DNA from: Xestospongia muta
Lineage: Eukaryota; Porifera; Demospongiae; Haplosclerida; Petrosiidae
NCBI GenBank assembly: GCA_963693285.1
Contig: OY848919.1
Span: 744,001 to 808,000, forward strand
Length of the DNA: 64,000 nt
Direction of reading: 5' to 3'
Positions 1 to 20,706 of this stretch are shown in pieces. Numbering within the stretch: the first letter of the stretch is position 1; the number at the start of each line of letters is the position of its first letter. A model generated the notes under the pieces. That model was given only the letters and a program-made list of their open reading frames with translations. It did not search any database and was not told the origin of the DNA. The position numbers and the translations under genes were made by a program.

Positions 1-29
1 TGTTATTGTTGTTGTTGTTATTGTGTTAG

Positions 30-1074
30 GGAAGCTGATGTAGTTGTTAGTTTTCATGTGCAGACATCTTTTGATGTTCATTTTGAATTTTCAGTTCTCG
101 GAGAAATTTTAAGCTCCACTGGACAGGTTAATGGATGAATGGATAGATAAACTAATAAATAGATGGATGAACTAATAGATGAATGGACAGATGGATGGAT
201 GGATGGATGATAAATAGCAATCCAGACAAATAGACTCCATGTGTTATTTTATCCATTACCATATATGGTGTGTTTTTCTTTCATTTTAGATCATACTAGC
301 TGCGTTCATTCTAGCTATTGTTTATGTATTGATAATATTTGATGTAAGTGAATAGAAAAAAAGATGAACATAACCACACCTACTTTCTTATCGTAGTTGG
401 TCCATCGAACAATTGCTGCAATTATTGGCAGTACAACTGTCCTAGGAGTGTTATCAATGTTGCATAAAGTATGAGTACATGGAAAATATAATAACATATT
501 ATTGCTATATATTAGCGGCCAACTTTGGAGACAACCGTTGAGTGGATTAGTTTGGAAACTATTTGTCTCCTGTTTGGAATGGTCAGTAATATTCAAGAGA
601 GAGAGAGAGAGAGAGAAAGACTGATATTAATGTTTCTCACATTATAGATGGTTCTAGTTGCTATTTTTTCACAGACTGGGTTCTTTGATTATTTTGCAGT
701 GAAGGTATAATTATTCAGAAAATTAATGTTCACTTAGATTCTCTCTTATCACAAATAGGCTTACAAATTATCACGAGGGAAAGCTTTTCCATTGATATCT
801 CTGCTATGTTTGTTTTCAGCTGTTGTCTCAGCATTCTTGGTAAGTAGTATTATAATCATTACATACATACTATGTATTTAACTATGTTAATAGATACTTG
901 GTTTCTTTTGAACAATTTAATAAATAGATGTTTTAAAAATTTAATAACTAGATGTTTTTACATTGTCAAGTTCTTTTCCATTGTGATGTTATATATATTA
1001 TAGGACAATGTGACAACTATTTTATTGTTAACACCAGTATCTATTAGGTGAGTGTGCTTATTGAATTGATTACA

Positions 1075-1147
<73 letters not shown>

Positions 1148-2600
1148 GACTTTGTCAAGTACTTAATTTAGATCCTGTACCAGTATTAATTGCTGAAGTC
1201 CTATTTTCCAACATTGGAGGAACTGCCACAGGTCCAAAACACAATATCATTGTATTATAATACATTACACATATTATATATATTACATGTATTATAATAC
1301 ATTACACATATTATGTATATTACATGTATTATAATACATTACACATATTATGTATATTACATGTATTATAATACATTACACATATTATGTATATTACATG
1401 TATTATAATACATTACACATATTATATATATTACGTGTATTATAATACATTACACTTATTATATATATTACGTGTATTATAATACATTACACATATTATG
1501 TATATTACATGTATTATAATACATTACACATATTATGTATATTACATGTATTATATATTACATGTTGTAGCCATTGGTGATCCTCCTAATGTTATCATTG
1601 TCTCTCATCCATTGATAACAAGACAGGTAATTAATCAAAACTAATAGTAACCAGCTGTATATTATATATCTGTTATTCTAGGGAGTTAATTTTGCAGAAT
1701 TTACTCTTCACTTACTTATTGGGATATTTTTTTGCACTTTAACTGCATATTTAGTTCTCCTGTAAGACTTTGAATGGATGGACAAATAGCAAGATAGATG
1801 TGTAAATAGACAGATAGATGGATAAATGGACAGATAGATGGATAAATGGACAGATAGATGGATAAATAGACAGATAGATGGATAGATGGACATATGAAAT
1901 ATAGATGAAAATATTGATAAATTAATTGGGAGACATTTATAATTATTTCATCTTTTTACAGTTTATTTTATTATATCGTTTACGTTGGAAGAAAAGATAG
2001 TGATCCTCCACATATTGCAGGTTTGCAGTAAATGGATATATAACACTAACAAATGGATGTATAACACTAGCAAATGGATGTATAACACTAACAAATTGAT
2101 ATATAACACTAACAAATAGATATATAACACTAACAAATAGATATATAACACTAACAAATAGATATATAATATTAATTGTTGGATACATAATATTAATTGT
2201 TACATGACTTGTTTTGTTTTCTACAGAACTAAAGCGTGAGATAGCTATTTGGGAGAGGACGGCTCGTCTTATGCCAACAGTATCTTTGGAAGAAAGAGCA
2301 GTTCGTGATGCCATTCGAGCTAAAGCAAGGGAAGTTCAACATCAGTTACGAGAACAAAGGACCCTTACGTAAGACTGTCTGTCAATAGTCCCCTTATTCA
2401 ATTTTTATTCTATAGAGCTCGATCATCCATAGATTTGTGGCGTAAAAATCTTGAGGACTTAGAGAATCGTTACAAAATTACCGATCGCGTATTACTGATA
2501 AAATCAGTTATCGTCTTAGTAGTGGTTATCATACTGTTCTTCTTCTCCCATTTTATTCCTTTTGTAGAACTTAACCTGGGTACTTACCCACGCGCACACA

Positions 2601-2636
<36 letters not shown>

Positions 2637-4211
2637 CTATATTTCCCTACTATAGAGACTATGAGACATTTAGTCTTAACTAATATAGAAGTGTCCTCAA
2701 TATAGAGGTTATATAATACACTAAAGTATTAATACGTGATTAGTTCAAGTGTCCTCAATATAGTGGGTTTGTCCTTAACTCACTTTGTCATTGACAAGAT
2801 GTTCCATTACTGCATGTTGTCACTCCAATAGAATGCATTACCATAGTAACCACGTATTACTATTTTAATATGAGAAGCTTCAATATTTTCATTGTTACTT
2901 CTACAGGTTGGATAGCCATATTTGGAGCATTGGTACTACTATTATTAGCTGATGTACAAGAACTTGAGGGTGTGTTACATAAAGTTGAGTGGGGTACATT
3001 ATTGTTCTTTGCTGGATTGTTTGTACTAATGGAGGGACTAGGAGAACTGGGACTAATTGATTTCATTGGAGAAGTTACTGTCGATATTATCAAGGTTTGT
3101 TTGTGTCTAATGCTCACTCATGTCAATGGAGCATTAGAATAATGCTAACACAAAAGCTGATTCTAATTAATCTTAACACTGATATTGATATTGATATTGA
3201 TCTTAACACTGATATTGATATTGATTTTGATACTGATACTGATACAGATACTGATATTGATATTGATATTGATATTAGTTATAATCCAATAATATTTTAA
3301 TCTATCACACTGATACATCTCTTTCCTAATACAGAGTGTAGATAAAGATAAACAGCTGCTAGTAGCCATTATTCTTGTCCTATGGGTATCTGCCATCGTC
3401 TCCTCATTTATTGACAATATACCCTTCACACAAGCCATGGTATGTATAATCTCATCAATTAATATTGTCTTATTTGTCCAATCAGATTCCAGTAATTGTT
3501 AAATTGGCGGACTCACCTGAAATTTGTCTACCACTCAGACCACTTATCTGGACACTAGCATTTGGTGCCTGCCTTGGCGGTACATTATGACCTTTGAACT
3601 TTAACATTCATTAATGTAATAACATCATAGGTAATGGTACATTGATCGGTGCTTCTGCCAATGTTGTGTGTGCTGGACTAGCAGAACAAAATGGCTATCG
3701 TATTTCTTTTAATCATTTCTTCAAGTAAGTTTGTCTTCTTGTATTTTTCAATCCATTCATTCATCCATCAATCAGTCTATCCATCCATTCATTCATCCAT
3801 TTGTCCATTCATTCATCCATCAATCAGTCTATCCATCCATTCGTCAATCCATTCATCCATTCATTCATCCTTCAATCAGTCTATCCATCTATTCATCAAT
3901 CCATTCATTCATCCATCAATCAGTCTATCCATCCATTCATTCATCCATTCATCCATTCATTCATCCATCAATCAGTCTATCCATCCATTCGTCAATCCAT
4001 TCATCCATTCGTTCATCCATCAATCATTTAATCCATCCATTCATCAATCCATTCATTCATCCATTGATCAGTCTATCCATCCATTCATCAATTCATTTAT
4101 CTATCTCTTTATAGAATGGGTTTTCCTATGATGATAGTAACCACGGCAACAGCTATGATATATCTTATTATATGTCATGAAGCTATTGGGTGGAATAAAT
4201 CTACTTGTTAA
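30..4211 (+). CDS. OCA2: OCA2/P-protein-like transporter, 5' end outside the window
   Basis: Multi-pass membrane protein of the P-protein/ArsB-like ion transporter family; in vertebrates OCA2 acts in melanosome membranes and affects organelle pH and anion flux. Exons: 30-126, 290-343, 397-468, 516-581, 648-704, 759-839, 1004-1047, 1149-1231, 1571-1626, 1682-1761, 1962-2020, 2227-2368, 2416-2579, 2907-3094, 3335-3439, 3486-3579, 3631-3724, 4115-4211; phases join without a stop until TAA. Family signatures visible: [29 protein letters not shown], the first signature loop [16 protein letters not shown], a cytoplasmic charged linker ([14 protein letters not shown]), the second signature [21 protein letters not shown], and the C-terminal end IGWNKSTC. 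The first visible exon ([11 protein letters not shown]...) is in the luminal N-terminal region, so the true N-terminus lies upstream. Substrate in this organism is unknown. Family assignment is secure; one-to-one orthology is inference. Confidence 0.93.
1078..1146 (+). repeat. (CT)n microsatellite forming a 3' splice-site pyrimidine tract
   Basis: About 34 CT units run straight into the acceptor ctctag at 1148, with the OCA2 exon starting at 1149. Confidence 0.95.
1253..1565 (+). repeat. AT-rich minisatellite in OCA2 intron
   Basis: About eight tandem units of roughly 37 bp built on tacattacacatatta and tatattacatgtattataa, with scattered point changes. It fills most of the intron between the exons ending 1231 and starting 1571. 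Confidence 0.9.
1780..1892 (+). repeat. (GATA/GATG)n microsatellite
   Basis: Repeats of gatggataaatggacagata in an OCA2 intron. Confidence 0.85.
2030..2205 (+). repeat. 20-bp tandem repeat in OCA2 intron
   Basis: Roughly eight units of about 19-21 bp based on atataacactaacaaatag. Confidence 0.85.
2596..2634 (+). repeat. (CA)n microsatellite
   Basis: CA repeat just after the OCA2 donor at 2580. Confidence 0.9.
3178..3280 (+). repeat. (GATATT/GATACT)n hexamer repeat
   Basis: Hexamer array in an OCA2 intron, with gatact variants in its second half. Confidence 0.9.
3748..4105 (+). repeat. ATCC/ATTC tetranucleotide-type repeat
   Basis: About 350 bp of catccattcattcatcc and catcaatcagtctatc units filling the last OCA2 intron, close to its acceptor at 4114. 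Period-4 structure keeps several frames open and gives spurious Ile-His-Pro-rich open frames. Confidence 0.9.
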
Positions 4212-4866
<655 letters not shown>

Positions 4867-7800
4867 TTACATGCTGGGTTTGTAGTTGATGTCAGTGCTG
4901 ATTAAAATGTAGTCCTGCAGATAATAAAAAAACAAGTAAAACCGGTTTGACTGTTATAATAGTTAATTAACTAACTTGTCCAAATTTCACCTCTGGGTTA
5001 ACAAATGACATACCATCAACCACAGGAATGAGAAGCCCAGCATTGGCATATTCTAGTTAAAGGAATTATAACAAAAATAATAAATGATTATACTATCCAT
5101 TATTGTTAATAACTAACTATTAATATAAGGTAAAATAAATAGGTTAACGAGAGTGTTAACTGATTTTTGTAACAAATCTACTGAAAATTGCCCAATAGTT
5201 GTAGAGATCAAGCTCATCTCAAATCTGTAAGGGGTCCAGTAATATCAATGCTATAACAAAGGGTCTGAGACACTTACTTGAGCAGAGTACAGTCAGCAGT
5301 GACAATTACTTTAGTACCATTTTGTTTAACAGAAACAGTCACATTAGCATATATTGTCTGAAATAATAACAATGAATTCATTTATTGGTCCAAATTTTTG
5401 ATCTTTTGCCCATAAGACTCCATTCATTCATCCATCAAGCCAGTATCCATCCATTCATCCATCCATCAAGCCAGTATCCATCCATTCATCTACTACTGAC
5501 CAGTCCAAGAACAAATGCATTGACAATGCTCTTATCACTTTTAATAACATCTACATCAATATTGCCTACAACTGTAAATGTTGCAATAGTAGGATCAACT
5601 TTGAGAACTGGAGGTCTGGTAGCATTTAATATCAGCTGCATTGGCATATTAGGATATGCATTGTAGAGCTATTGAAGTGATGTAGTAAATTAGGTAATAA
5701 TACAGGAGGGGACAAACCTGTGGTATGAAAGCCTTAAATGATTCTGTGTTGAGTTTTATTGGAAGACTTGAAGGAACCTAATTATAAGATAGATGAATGA
5801 ATGGATGGATGGATGAATAGATAGAGGAATGGATGGATGATTTGATGGATGAATGGATGGATGGATGGATAGATAGAGGAATGGATGGATGATTTGACAG
5901 ATGAATGGATGGATGGATACATGAATGGATGGATTGATGATGCATATACTCCATACCATATCTGGAGTGACCGTGAACTTCATTATCCCACTTGTCTGGT
6001 AGACCACACCAGCTGTATTAGCAATATAATCTGTTAACCAAACATACATCATTCTATCAGTAGAATTAACAGCTGGAAGTGCAGGAGGTGAGAAGGGTGC
6101 TTCAACAGGTTTGGCAATGGAAAAAAATTCCCCCTAAATAAAGACGAGGGTAAGAGGTGTGGTCGATTAAAAACTCACTAACCTTATGCTGAGTTTCAAT
6201 GTAGGTTGGATTAAAAATAGGATCTTTAATCAGCTCATAATTTATTTCAGCTATCTTATCAATTTTAACGATAACTATTAATAAAAAAATTAATTAATAA
6301 TAACCACACATTACAATAAGTAGGCGTTACTAGGCAACGACTCCAATGCTTTATTTCCTTGATCATTTATTGCCTTAGTAGCTGCATCACATATCTACAA
6401 ATAGATACACAAACAAGACAAATTTGGATGACAAATTGTTACTTGAATGACCTTTGACCTTTAACCTTTGACCTACCTGTCCTTGCATACTACTCTTCAC
6501 AGAGTCAGCAATGCTACCAGAGAAAAGGTTATACAACCAACTGGCACCTCCATGAAATTTGACACTCAAACTACCAACAGATAAAGAGCAGCCTGTTGTT
6601 TTAAGAGTAGGGTGGCCATCACTATCTTTACCTATGGAATGAATACCAATTCGTATGTTCACATATATACATGTACATGTACATGTACATGTACATGTAC
6701 TCATTAGCTAATTATGTCAAGCAAATTGAGATAACAATGGGTGGTTCAGGTGATTTAAGCTTACTCACTTATTTGAGCAATGTTAAAAGTATTACTTACC
6801 TACAATGACACTCACAGATAGTGCAACATTACTAACTGACATATCGAGTGTACCAGAGTCACTGATGTGTGGCCTGAACAATTGAATTAAAAAATATAGT
6901 AAATGAAGAGTTAATTATAGACAATTAAGAGTGAATGGATGAATGGATAGATGGATAGATAGATGGATAGATAGATGGATGAATGGATGGATGTATAGAT
7001 GGATAGATAGATGAATGAATGGATGGATGGAAAGATAGATGGATGAATGGATGGATGGATGGATAGATAGATGGATGAATGGATGGATGTATAGATGGAT
7101 AGATAGATGGATGAATGGATATGGATGGATAGATAGATGGATGAATGGATGGATGTATAGATGGATAGATAGATGGATGAATGGATGGATGGATAGATAG
7201 ATGGATGAATGGATGGATAGAGAGACAGATGAATGAAATAGAGTATTAACAAGGGAGAAGAAATGGTGAAAATAAAACTGAGATAATATAAAGATAGCAA
7301 ACTGAACAAGTACACTATAGACAATATAAAAATAAATTATATGATATAATGATGAGTAGACATAACATCATGATCATACTACCAGCTGTGCTCTCTATAA
7401 TGCCAATGAGCATTTCCATCAATGGAAATATCAGATGCTTGCACAACCAAACCAGAACTGCCACTCTTAAGAGCTGATGATGGGATCTTCAGGTTAGATA
7501 AATGGATACTAGAGAACTTATTGTAACCATGGTAACGACAACTTGTTATTATACCTGGTGAGATCATAATCAATGGATCCAATAGGAGTACCAGCTGACC
7601 CCGAGATATCGGGAATTGTCACTGATGCAAGTTGTTGTTCCAAAATAGGTATCCCAACCTGTCGAACTGTAAATAACAACATTGAAACCAGTCATAAGTT
7701 TATTTATCAGTGTCTTTGTATACAAACCATTGGACTGTTGTATACACGTTATGAGGTAACTGTTAATATTATCAGTATATAGTATAATATAATATAATTG

Positions 7801-8570
7801 TAAGTAAATTATCTGTTAATCTTTAGAAAAACTTGACAATATCTCGAATTAATTGTATATTATTGTGTAAGAAATGAAGAAATAGTAAACATTACACATT
7901 ATACTATCATTTACTATAGATTACATTGATATTATTACATTATCACTATGATACAATGAGCATTAATACATCAATATAGTATACAATTGAGTTATTTGAT
8001 GCTATCAAAACTAAAAGTAGTAAAGGGTCTATAATAATATATTAAAACTAAAACTAATACAATATAGCATCACTACCACATTCCCATTGGAGATTATGAT
8101 ATCATATTATAAGATATTATACTATAATATGTTGTTTTAAAATGCTAATATATTGATATTCGATACTAGGTAATGCATTACTCTATCATGTTGAAGTTTC
8201 AGGATGTCTGGGGATGGCTATAATAGACTTCCATTGACCTTATTACATGTAATAAGATATAATAGCTTTGTTCTAATAATGAACTTTGAAATTCATAGTA
8301 ATTTGTTCCTGTCATTACACACGAAATTGTTGTTTCTTACGAAAAAGGGTGTGTTACATATTTCATAGTAAACATTATTACAACTGCAAGTTTGGTTGAA
8401 TGATGTCACACAAACAAGCAACAATTATGACACTACAGTACACATGTGTATTCAACATACTTACTGTAGTCTAGACCCTTTGCACTGATTGATGTCTGAA
8501 ACCCAGGGTTCTGAGCATCTCCTTTGTATACAAATAGCAATAAAACAGTGGTAACAAGTTGTAGTATCAT
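4867..8570 (-). CDS. BPI/LBP/CETP-like secreted lipid-binding protein
   Basis: Read on the minus strand. The start is the ATG at 8570, followed by a signal peptide ([20 protein letters not shown]) and the family N-terminus NPGFQ...KGLDY. Exon 1 is 8465-8570, exon 2 7555-7666 (ending IPDISGSAG...), exon 3 7383-7508; further exons lie near 6803-6874, 6480-6634, 6320-6395, 6186-6279, 5958-6132, 5720-5777, 5497-5669, 5280-5357, 5150-5230, 4980-5055 and 4867-4920. Hallmarks are [18 protein letters not shown] and two cysteines about 40 residues apart (TTGCSLSV and ICDAATKAI), matching the conserved BPI disulfide, plus the C-terminal strand [19 protein letters not shown] proteins bind lipopolysaccharide or other lipids extracellularly, so a role in recognising bacteria is plausible but not shown. 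Internal exon borders are approximate. Two introns contain ATCC-type repeats just upstream of acceptors. Confidence 0.88.
5785..5940 (+). repeat. (GATG)n-type repeat in BPI-like intron
   Basis: On the transcribed (minus) sense it reads CATCCATC and lies directly before the acceptor of the exon near 5720-5777. Confidence 0.85.
6930..7225 (+). repeat. (GATG/GATA)n-type repeat in BPI-like intron
   Basis: About 300 bp of tetranucleotide-like units (atggatggatgtatagatgg), pyrimidine-rich on the gene's sense strand and upstream of the acceptor near 6874. Confidence 0.9.
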
Positions 8571-9122
8571 TTTATCAATGATATACTGTTAGTAGAAAAG
8601 AGTGATATATTTAAAAGTCTTTAAAAACGATCACTTACCTGAGCCTCTTTAAGTCTACTGCATATAAAATTGACCTTTATTTAACAGCTAATGATAGTTG
8701 TACAAATTCTTTGCATTCCTTTTAAGGGTGGGGCTGGTAAATTACTCACGTGATCCTGCATCCTTACAGGTACTTATTGTGTAAACCGATTTAATTTCAG
8801 CTCACAGACCAGAAGAACTAGCTTTTTGGTATATCAAAGTCGAAAAAAACAAGAGCCTTGAAGGTGAGATAGGATAATTAGAGCTCCTAGTTTTTTGCAC
8901 CGCGTGTCCTCAATAGGAACAACTAGACTAGCTCTGTCCGCGATGCGTACAACTCGATAATTCAGGGCTTGAAGTTTATTTTAATGTGGTGTTAGTTTGT
9001 TTTGTTATTTTGCACGCTTGAAATGGTTTCCTTGTTTGTTAATTTGTTGTATTAATGCCATTTTTATATAATGCTGCAGGAACAAGAAAGAGAGAAATAG
9101 TCAGAAGGTTACAAAAATAATT
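8571..9122. promoter_or_regulatory. Divergent intergenic region between BPI-like and guanylate cyclase genes
   Basis: 552 bp separate the two start codons. On the plus strand a likely non-coding first exon of the cyclase ends near 8865 at a GTGAGA donor (gccttgaag/gtgag), and a second untranslated segment begins after the ctgcag acceptor near 9079 and runs into the ATG. No TATA box was recognised with confidence. The shared promoter role is inferred from gene orientation only. Confidence 0.5.
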
Positions 9123-15796
<6,674 letters not shown>

Positions 15797-16051
15797 TTAG
15801 TTAACACCTCGTCTCTCTCTGTTTCTCTTTGTCTGTTGTAATTTTTCTTCTGGTACTTAACTTTTTTCAACTTTGTTACAATTTTTTCACTTATTTTTGT
15901 TATTCTTTCATTCTATTGCATTTAAATGTTGCTATAGTTACAATATATGTAAAATGTTAACCTATTTGCTCTCTACTTTTTGGAGTCATTTTTGGCTAAA
16001 AATAAAACGAAATTATAAGTATTTTCAAAAATTATCAGTCCAGTCTAAAAG
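15797..16051. other. Convergent 3' region of guanylate cyclase and NFXL1-like genes
   Basis: 255 bp between stop codons. Plus-strand AATAAA at 16001-16006 is a good end signal for the cyclase mRNA and lies only 46 bp from the NFXL1-like stop codon, so the cyclase 3' end probably overlaps NFXL1-like coding sequence. Confidence 0.5.
16001..16006 (+). other. Poly(A) signal of guanylate cyclase
   Basis: AATAAA 205 bp after the stop codon. Confidence 0.55.
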
Positions 16052-19000
16052 TTATAATGAAATAATTTGGAACAAAAATAGAAGAAAAATAATCACAAAT
16101 ATTACAGCTAATCCTATTAGTTTTACATTGTGTTTCTTTATAAAACTGTCATCCTTTGTTATTTCTATTTCTTCTTGTTTCTTTCTCTTTCTCTTTCTTG
16201 GTTGACTTAGTCTCATTAACTTTTCTCGTTCTAATTGGAGTCTTTTTTCCTCTTCAGCTTGTTGTTCTGCTGCTCTTCTAGCCTCCTCCTAAAACAGTAC
16301 ATGTTACTATATATAGTGCATGTTACCATATATATAGTACATGTTACTAATAGTACAAGTTACTATACATAGTACATGTTACTTAAAACAAGATACTAAA
16401 TATAGTTGATATTATCTTGACATCATAGTTGTTTCTAAAAATAAACTAATCTACCATAAATAGCGGTCATACCTCTTTCCTTTCTTGTTGTATCCTCACA
16501 CACTCTTCATCACATACTGGTCTCTTAGTAAGTTTTTCATTGCACTTTACTTCCTGAAGAACAACAACACACATGAATACTTCCTCCATTACGGACCAAC
16601 CTTTTTGTGTCTTTTACAAGAACAATGAAGACTTAAACGTTGGGTACATTGGTCTACTGGTGAACAGTTGCCATGGTGACAGTTATAAGAACAACGATGG
16701 CCACAAGAAAGCTAGTTTGAGTACAAAAGAACAAGTCATTTTTATAAAAAATTTAAACACGACCACTAACAATTTTAGTACATTGATTGTTGCATGCTTG
16801 CAGCTGTAATTTTTGGTTATCATCAGCCGATGTCCATTCACTAAATGGAACAAGATCATTATCACACATAATGACCTATCTATTCATCCATCAAGCTATT
16901 AGACTTTCATACTATCCATTAATCGACCATCTATCCATTATTATTCCATCCATCCATCCTCACTGGCATTTTAAGACAATGGGCATTGTTGAACAATGAC
17001 ATCGTAATCTGATATATGACTGACATGGTGGACAAGGATCTAGAAAAATACACATGATAAAGGTTAAAGTTCAAAGGTCACATACCAGGATGACAAGGTA
17101 GATTACAGATATGGGTGCATCCAGGAGGGCGTGGTTTTTCACAGTCCAAGTCACATGATGAACAATCTTCACCTGCCTATAGAGAATAGATGAAATAGGT
17201 TAGGGTTTAGTGAGTGTGACCACACACAGTACAAACCTCTCTCATATTAGGTGAATTAATGACGAGATGACATATCTTTTCACATAAATGATTACCACAG
17301 GGAAGAACGCGCTCACACTTACGCCCACAAATGTATGTATGTACTTGTGAACATGGAAAATTTTTAACCTAACAATAAAACATTACATTTACACAAATTA
17401 TATGTAAATACCTCATGACCACCATCACAGCCCCTAGTACAAAAACATTTTGATTGTGACCGTCATGTGATTAACATGTGACTTACTGAGGTACAGGTAC
17501 AAGACATGGTGGACAAGGTTGAATAACAAGTTGTTTCATATCTTCTTCGTGTTTTTGTAAAATAGATTTCATTTGTGCCCATGGAATTGTAGCATCAATT
17601 TGAATATCCTAGAAAATCATGTGAGTATCATGTGATTGTCATGTGATCTTGATGAATCACCTCTTTTGGCTTCTGCTGAGGCTCAGTGTGACATTCACTT
17701 GGACAGTAATGTCCACAGGTCAGTTCTAAACCACATTCCTGAACACATGGAGGACAGAGACCAGAGTGGCAATAGTGAGCTAAACGATGAGGATGATGAC
17801 ATTTTGGAGGAATTAAACAAAGCTCTCGACAGACTGGCTGTTTGGAACGCTGTCTCTGAGCACAAGGGACCTGTTTCTTTGTCTTACCACAATGACAGGA
17901 GAGTGTGACCATGTTAATACAAGGATAGCAGAGACCTGAAAGACAAGAAAGTTAGCGGGTTTGTTTATTGTGATTGCTAGATGTTTCCGTGGTAACTATT
18001 GTAAAATATCATGTTTTCTTGTTGGAATAACAATGTTTTTATGTTAAACACACAATAAGTTACCTATGTGACAAGGAGCTGAACATTTATGATGACCACA
18101 GTTCAGTGTTCGTCCACAAGTTTGTTCACAAGGTGGACACTTACCATCACAACACTAAAAGGATGAAAAACCTGTCAATGAGAAAGTGGTCACAGTGAGG
18201 GGTACAAGTACCTTTCTTTTACAAGGATGACGTTCACATTGTCTCATGTTTGAACATTTGGCTTCACACAAAAACTCTGTCCCACACGTCACTTCTCTCT
18301 CTTTCTTACCACAACGACAAACTTTGTGAACTCTTTGCATACACTGTAAATAAATGACCAGTAATATTAAAATAGGGTCCTATTAAGTAACAATTTCCCC
18401 CTCAACAAGGGGTTCTGACCTGTCCACAATCTCCGTTATGACAGAGTCGCATACAAGTATGAAGACCACAAGAAAGAGACTATAATAAATCACATGATTA
18501 TCACATGTTTGTCACGTGATAAGAGCAAACCTTTAAACAGGTATCACCACATACTGGAACATCTTGATTACAAGGGAGGGTGTGGCTTGTTTTACCACAT
18601 GGACACTTCCTTTTACCTGTCCGAGGACACGCTCCACATTCTCCTTCATGACAAACCTCCTGACAGTGATGATGGCCGCAGTCAAATAGTTTCCCACAAA
18701 CCTTTAGAAATATGTACACCAGTAACTATAGTATGTACTAAGGAATTTGGAATGTCTCTATTAGTGGACACTTTATGACGTTAACACAGTGGGATGTTCA
18801 ATGTAGAGGTTAAATACATTTAATATTATTATGGGACTAGAACAAGTGTCTTTAATATGGTATCTGTAATTTACACTGCTCTCAATGGTACATGTAACTC
18901 TATAATAATAAACTATCACTTATTAATAGGACAAATAAAATAATGTATACACGATTACACAATGATTACAATAATTTGTTGTTTAGCAATTTTTAACTCT

Positions 19001-20643
19001 GATCTTATCTTATCTGATCTTTAGTCTCTACTATAAAAGCACCAGTTCAAAATTTTAAAATATTTTTCCCTCCACTTTCTATAGCTACTGATTACCTAAA
19101 ACTCAGAAAAATGACAAGTATTTAAGCCACAACCTCAAACTTCAACTATTAGGCCTCAAACCCAAACCACCAACCTACCTGTCCACAGTTCCATTCCAGA
19201 CTAGTACATAATCTCTCTTGAGTGACCTTACCACAACGACAAGGCTGTTGAACAGAATAATGACATTCTGGACAAGGACCTATAGTTACACAATTATCAC
19301 ATGATTATCTCATGACCATGTACCTTCATGACACACACTCTCACATATGTGCTGGCCACAAAGAAGAACTTTACGACAGACACGCCCACAAGACCATCCT
19401 TTAGAGCCACATCTCTGTACTTTAGAACTACTCCGCCCACAATGACACTTCACATTAACAGTTTTTGGACAAGGAGGACAAGGACCTAGAAAAGCAGCTG
19501 TGATTTAACACAAACAAAATATGGGAGGGGCTACCTGGATGACAGAGAGAGAAGCAATGATGACCACAGTTATTTTGTAGTGGTTTATCACACGTTTCTC
19601 CACAAGAGTGAGGTAATAACCATGGGTCATCGACAGGATCATCCACTTTCCCACAGAAACATTTATAGGTTTTGGGACTCTGGGACTGAGGGTACTCCTG
19701 ACGACATTTTGGACACGCCCAGAAATGTTCCTGATTGGGAAAGAGATGTGCAGATAAGAGAGTCTGCCGTCGAGCACCATCTACAATCCAATGTTGTATA
19801 CACTGAAGATGGAGTGTACAAAAACACAAAGAGCAATTCCATACCTACAGACGAGATTATGTAATATTACATAAGACATGTCTTACTGCATGTGATCTAC
19901 GAATTGATGAGAGACAGATAAGACAAGTGCTATTAGCGGCTAAAAAGGTTCCACTAAGGAACTCTGGAAGTGAGTCTAATTCTGAATGAACAAGAAACAA
20001 AGATAAAAAAGGTATGTGAGAACAAATAGATTTGTACATAAGATTACATCATTCTAGTCTAAATAATTATAGTAGTATATGACATACGTTACTATTTATA
20101 GTAACATATAACATTGTTACTATTTATAGTAACAACCTAGTGAAAACTAAAAATACATCCATGCAAATTTTAAATATCACATCTAACACGCACCAGCTGC
20201 TGCAGCTGAGCTGTTGCCATTTGATGACACAAGTGTTATGTAATAGTTCCTTAGTGTTGTTTCTAAAACTTTCTTCTTTTCTGGATCTTTTAAATAATCT
20301 TCGTCTTCATCATCGCTGTCTTCAAAAGTGTTTGCACGTTCTAAGAATTGGACACTACTCTTTTTAATGACGTCTATTTTTGCTAGTGTCTCACGTGATG
20401 GGGCTACATATAGATATGAAAACAATCAAAGGTTAAAGTTCAAGTCTAACTTGGCTTTGTTTGTGTCGAGGGTTTTTGTCCTCGTCCACTCCATGTTCCT
20501 CTTGATGTTCCTCCTCTACGATATCGTTGTCCTCTTGTTTGATGAGCTGTGGGTTCTTGTGTTTGCTTATTGGACGTCCCTGAATGGTAAACCACGCCCC
20601 TTCCCTTATTGCTTCTATCGCCTCTTGAAGACATGTCCCACAT
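16052..20643 (-). CDS. NFXL1: NFXL1-like NF-X1 zinc-finger protein with C-terminal membrane anchor
   Basis: Start ATG at 20643. The N-terminus is Arg/Gly-rich and acidic (exons about 20450-20643 and 20190-20406). A RING-like segment follows ([35 protein letters not shown]; exons about 19889-19990 and 19535-19846) and [21 protein letters not shown] in the same place as in NFXL1. A series of NF-X1 fingers follows, pattern CGxHxCxxxCHxGxCxxC, in exons near 19324-19487, 19179-19279, 18532-18702, 18422-18481, 18213-18345, 18062-18157, 17660-17938, 17488-17609, 17411-17450, 17237-17369, 17089-17178, 16960-17040, 16620-16830 and 16473-16554. The last exon (16052-16291) encodes a charged coiled coil ([18 protein letters not shown]), a basic patch and a single hydrophobic helix ([20 protein letters not shown]). 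The coiled coil plus anchor distinguishes NFXL1 from NFX1. NF-X1 proteins act as nucleic-acid binders or E3-like regulators; the function of NFXL1 is poorly defined. Internal exon limits are approximate. Confidence 0.88.
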
Positions 20644-20706
20644 AGGCGTAGTTAATTAAAAATTATGAATTTCATGAAAGGAGGTGTGGTTAAATGTTTT
20701 GCCCTC
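20644..20706. promoter_or_regulatory. Very short divergent promoter between NFXL1-like and UNC45
   Basis: Only 63 bp lie between the NFXL1-like ATG (minus, 20643) and the preferred UNC45 ATG (plus, 20707); just 21 bp if the upstream in-frame ATG at 20665 is used. The two 5' untranslated regions or promoter elements must therefore overlap the opposite gene. No core element was recognised. Confidence 0.6.

Noticed and set aside
3691..4131. Ile-His-Pro-Ser-rich open frames
   Set aside because: They arise from the ATCC/ATTC tetranucleotide repeat, whose period-4 structure avoids stops; similar frames at 6911-7324, 33153-33515 and 38141-38521.
18494..18778. Plus-strand frame of 94 residues
   Set aside because: It is antisense to NF-X1 finger exons; likewise the plus frames at 17636-17908, 19580-19864 and 20328-20645.
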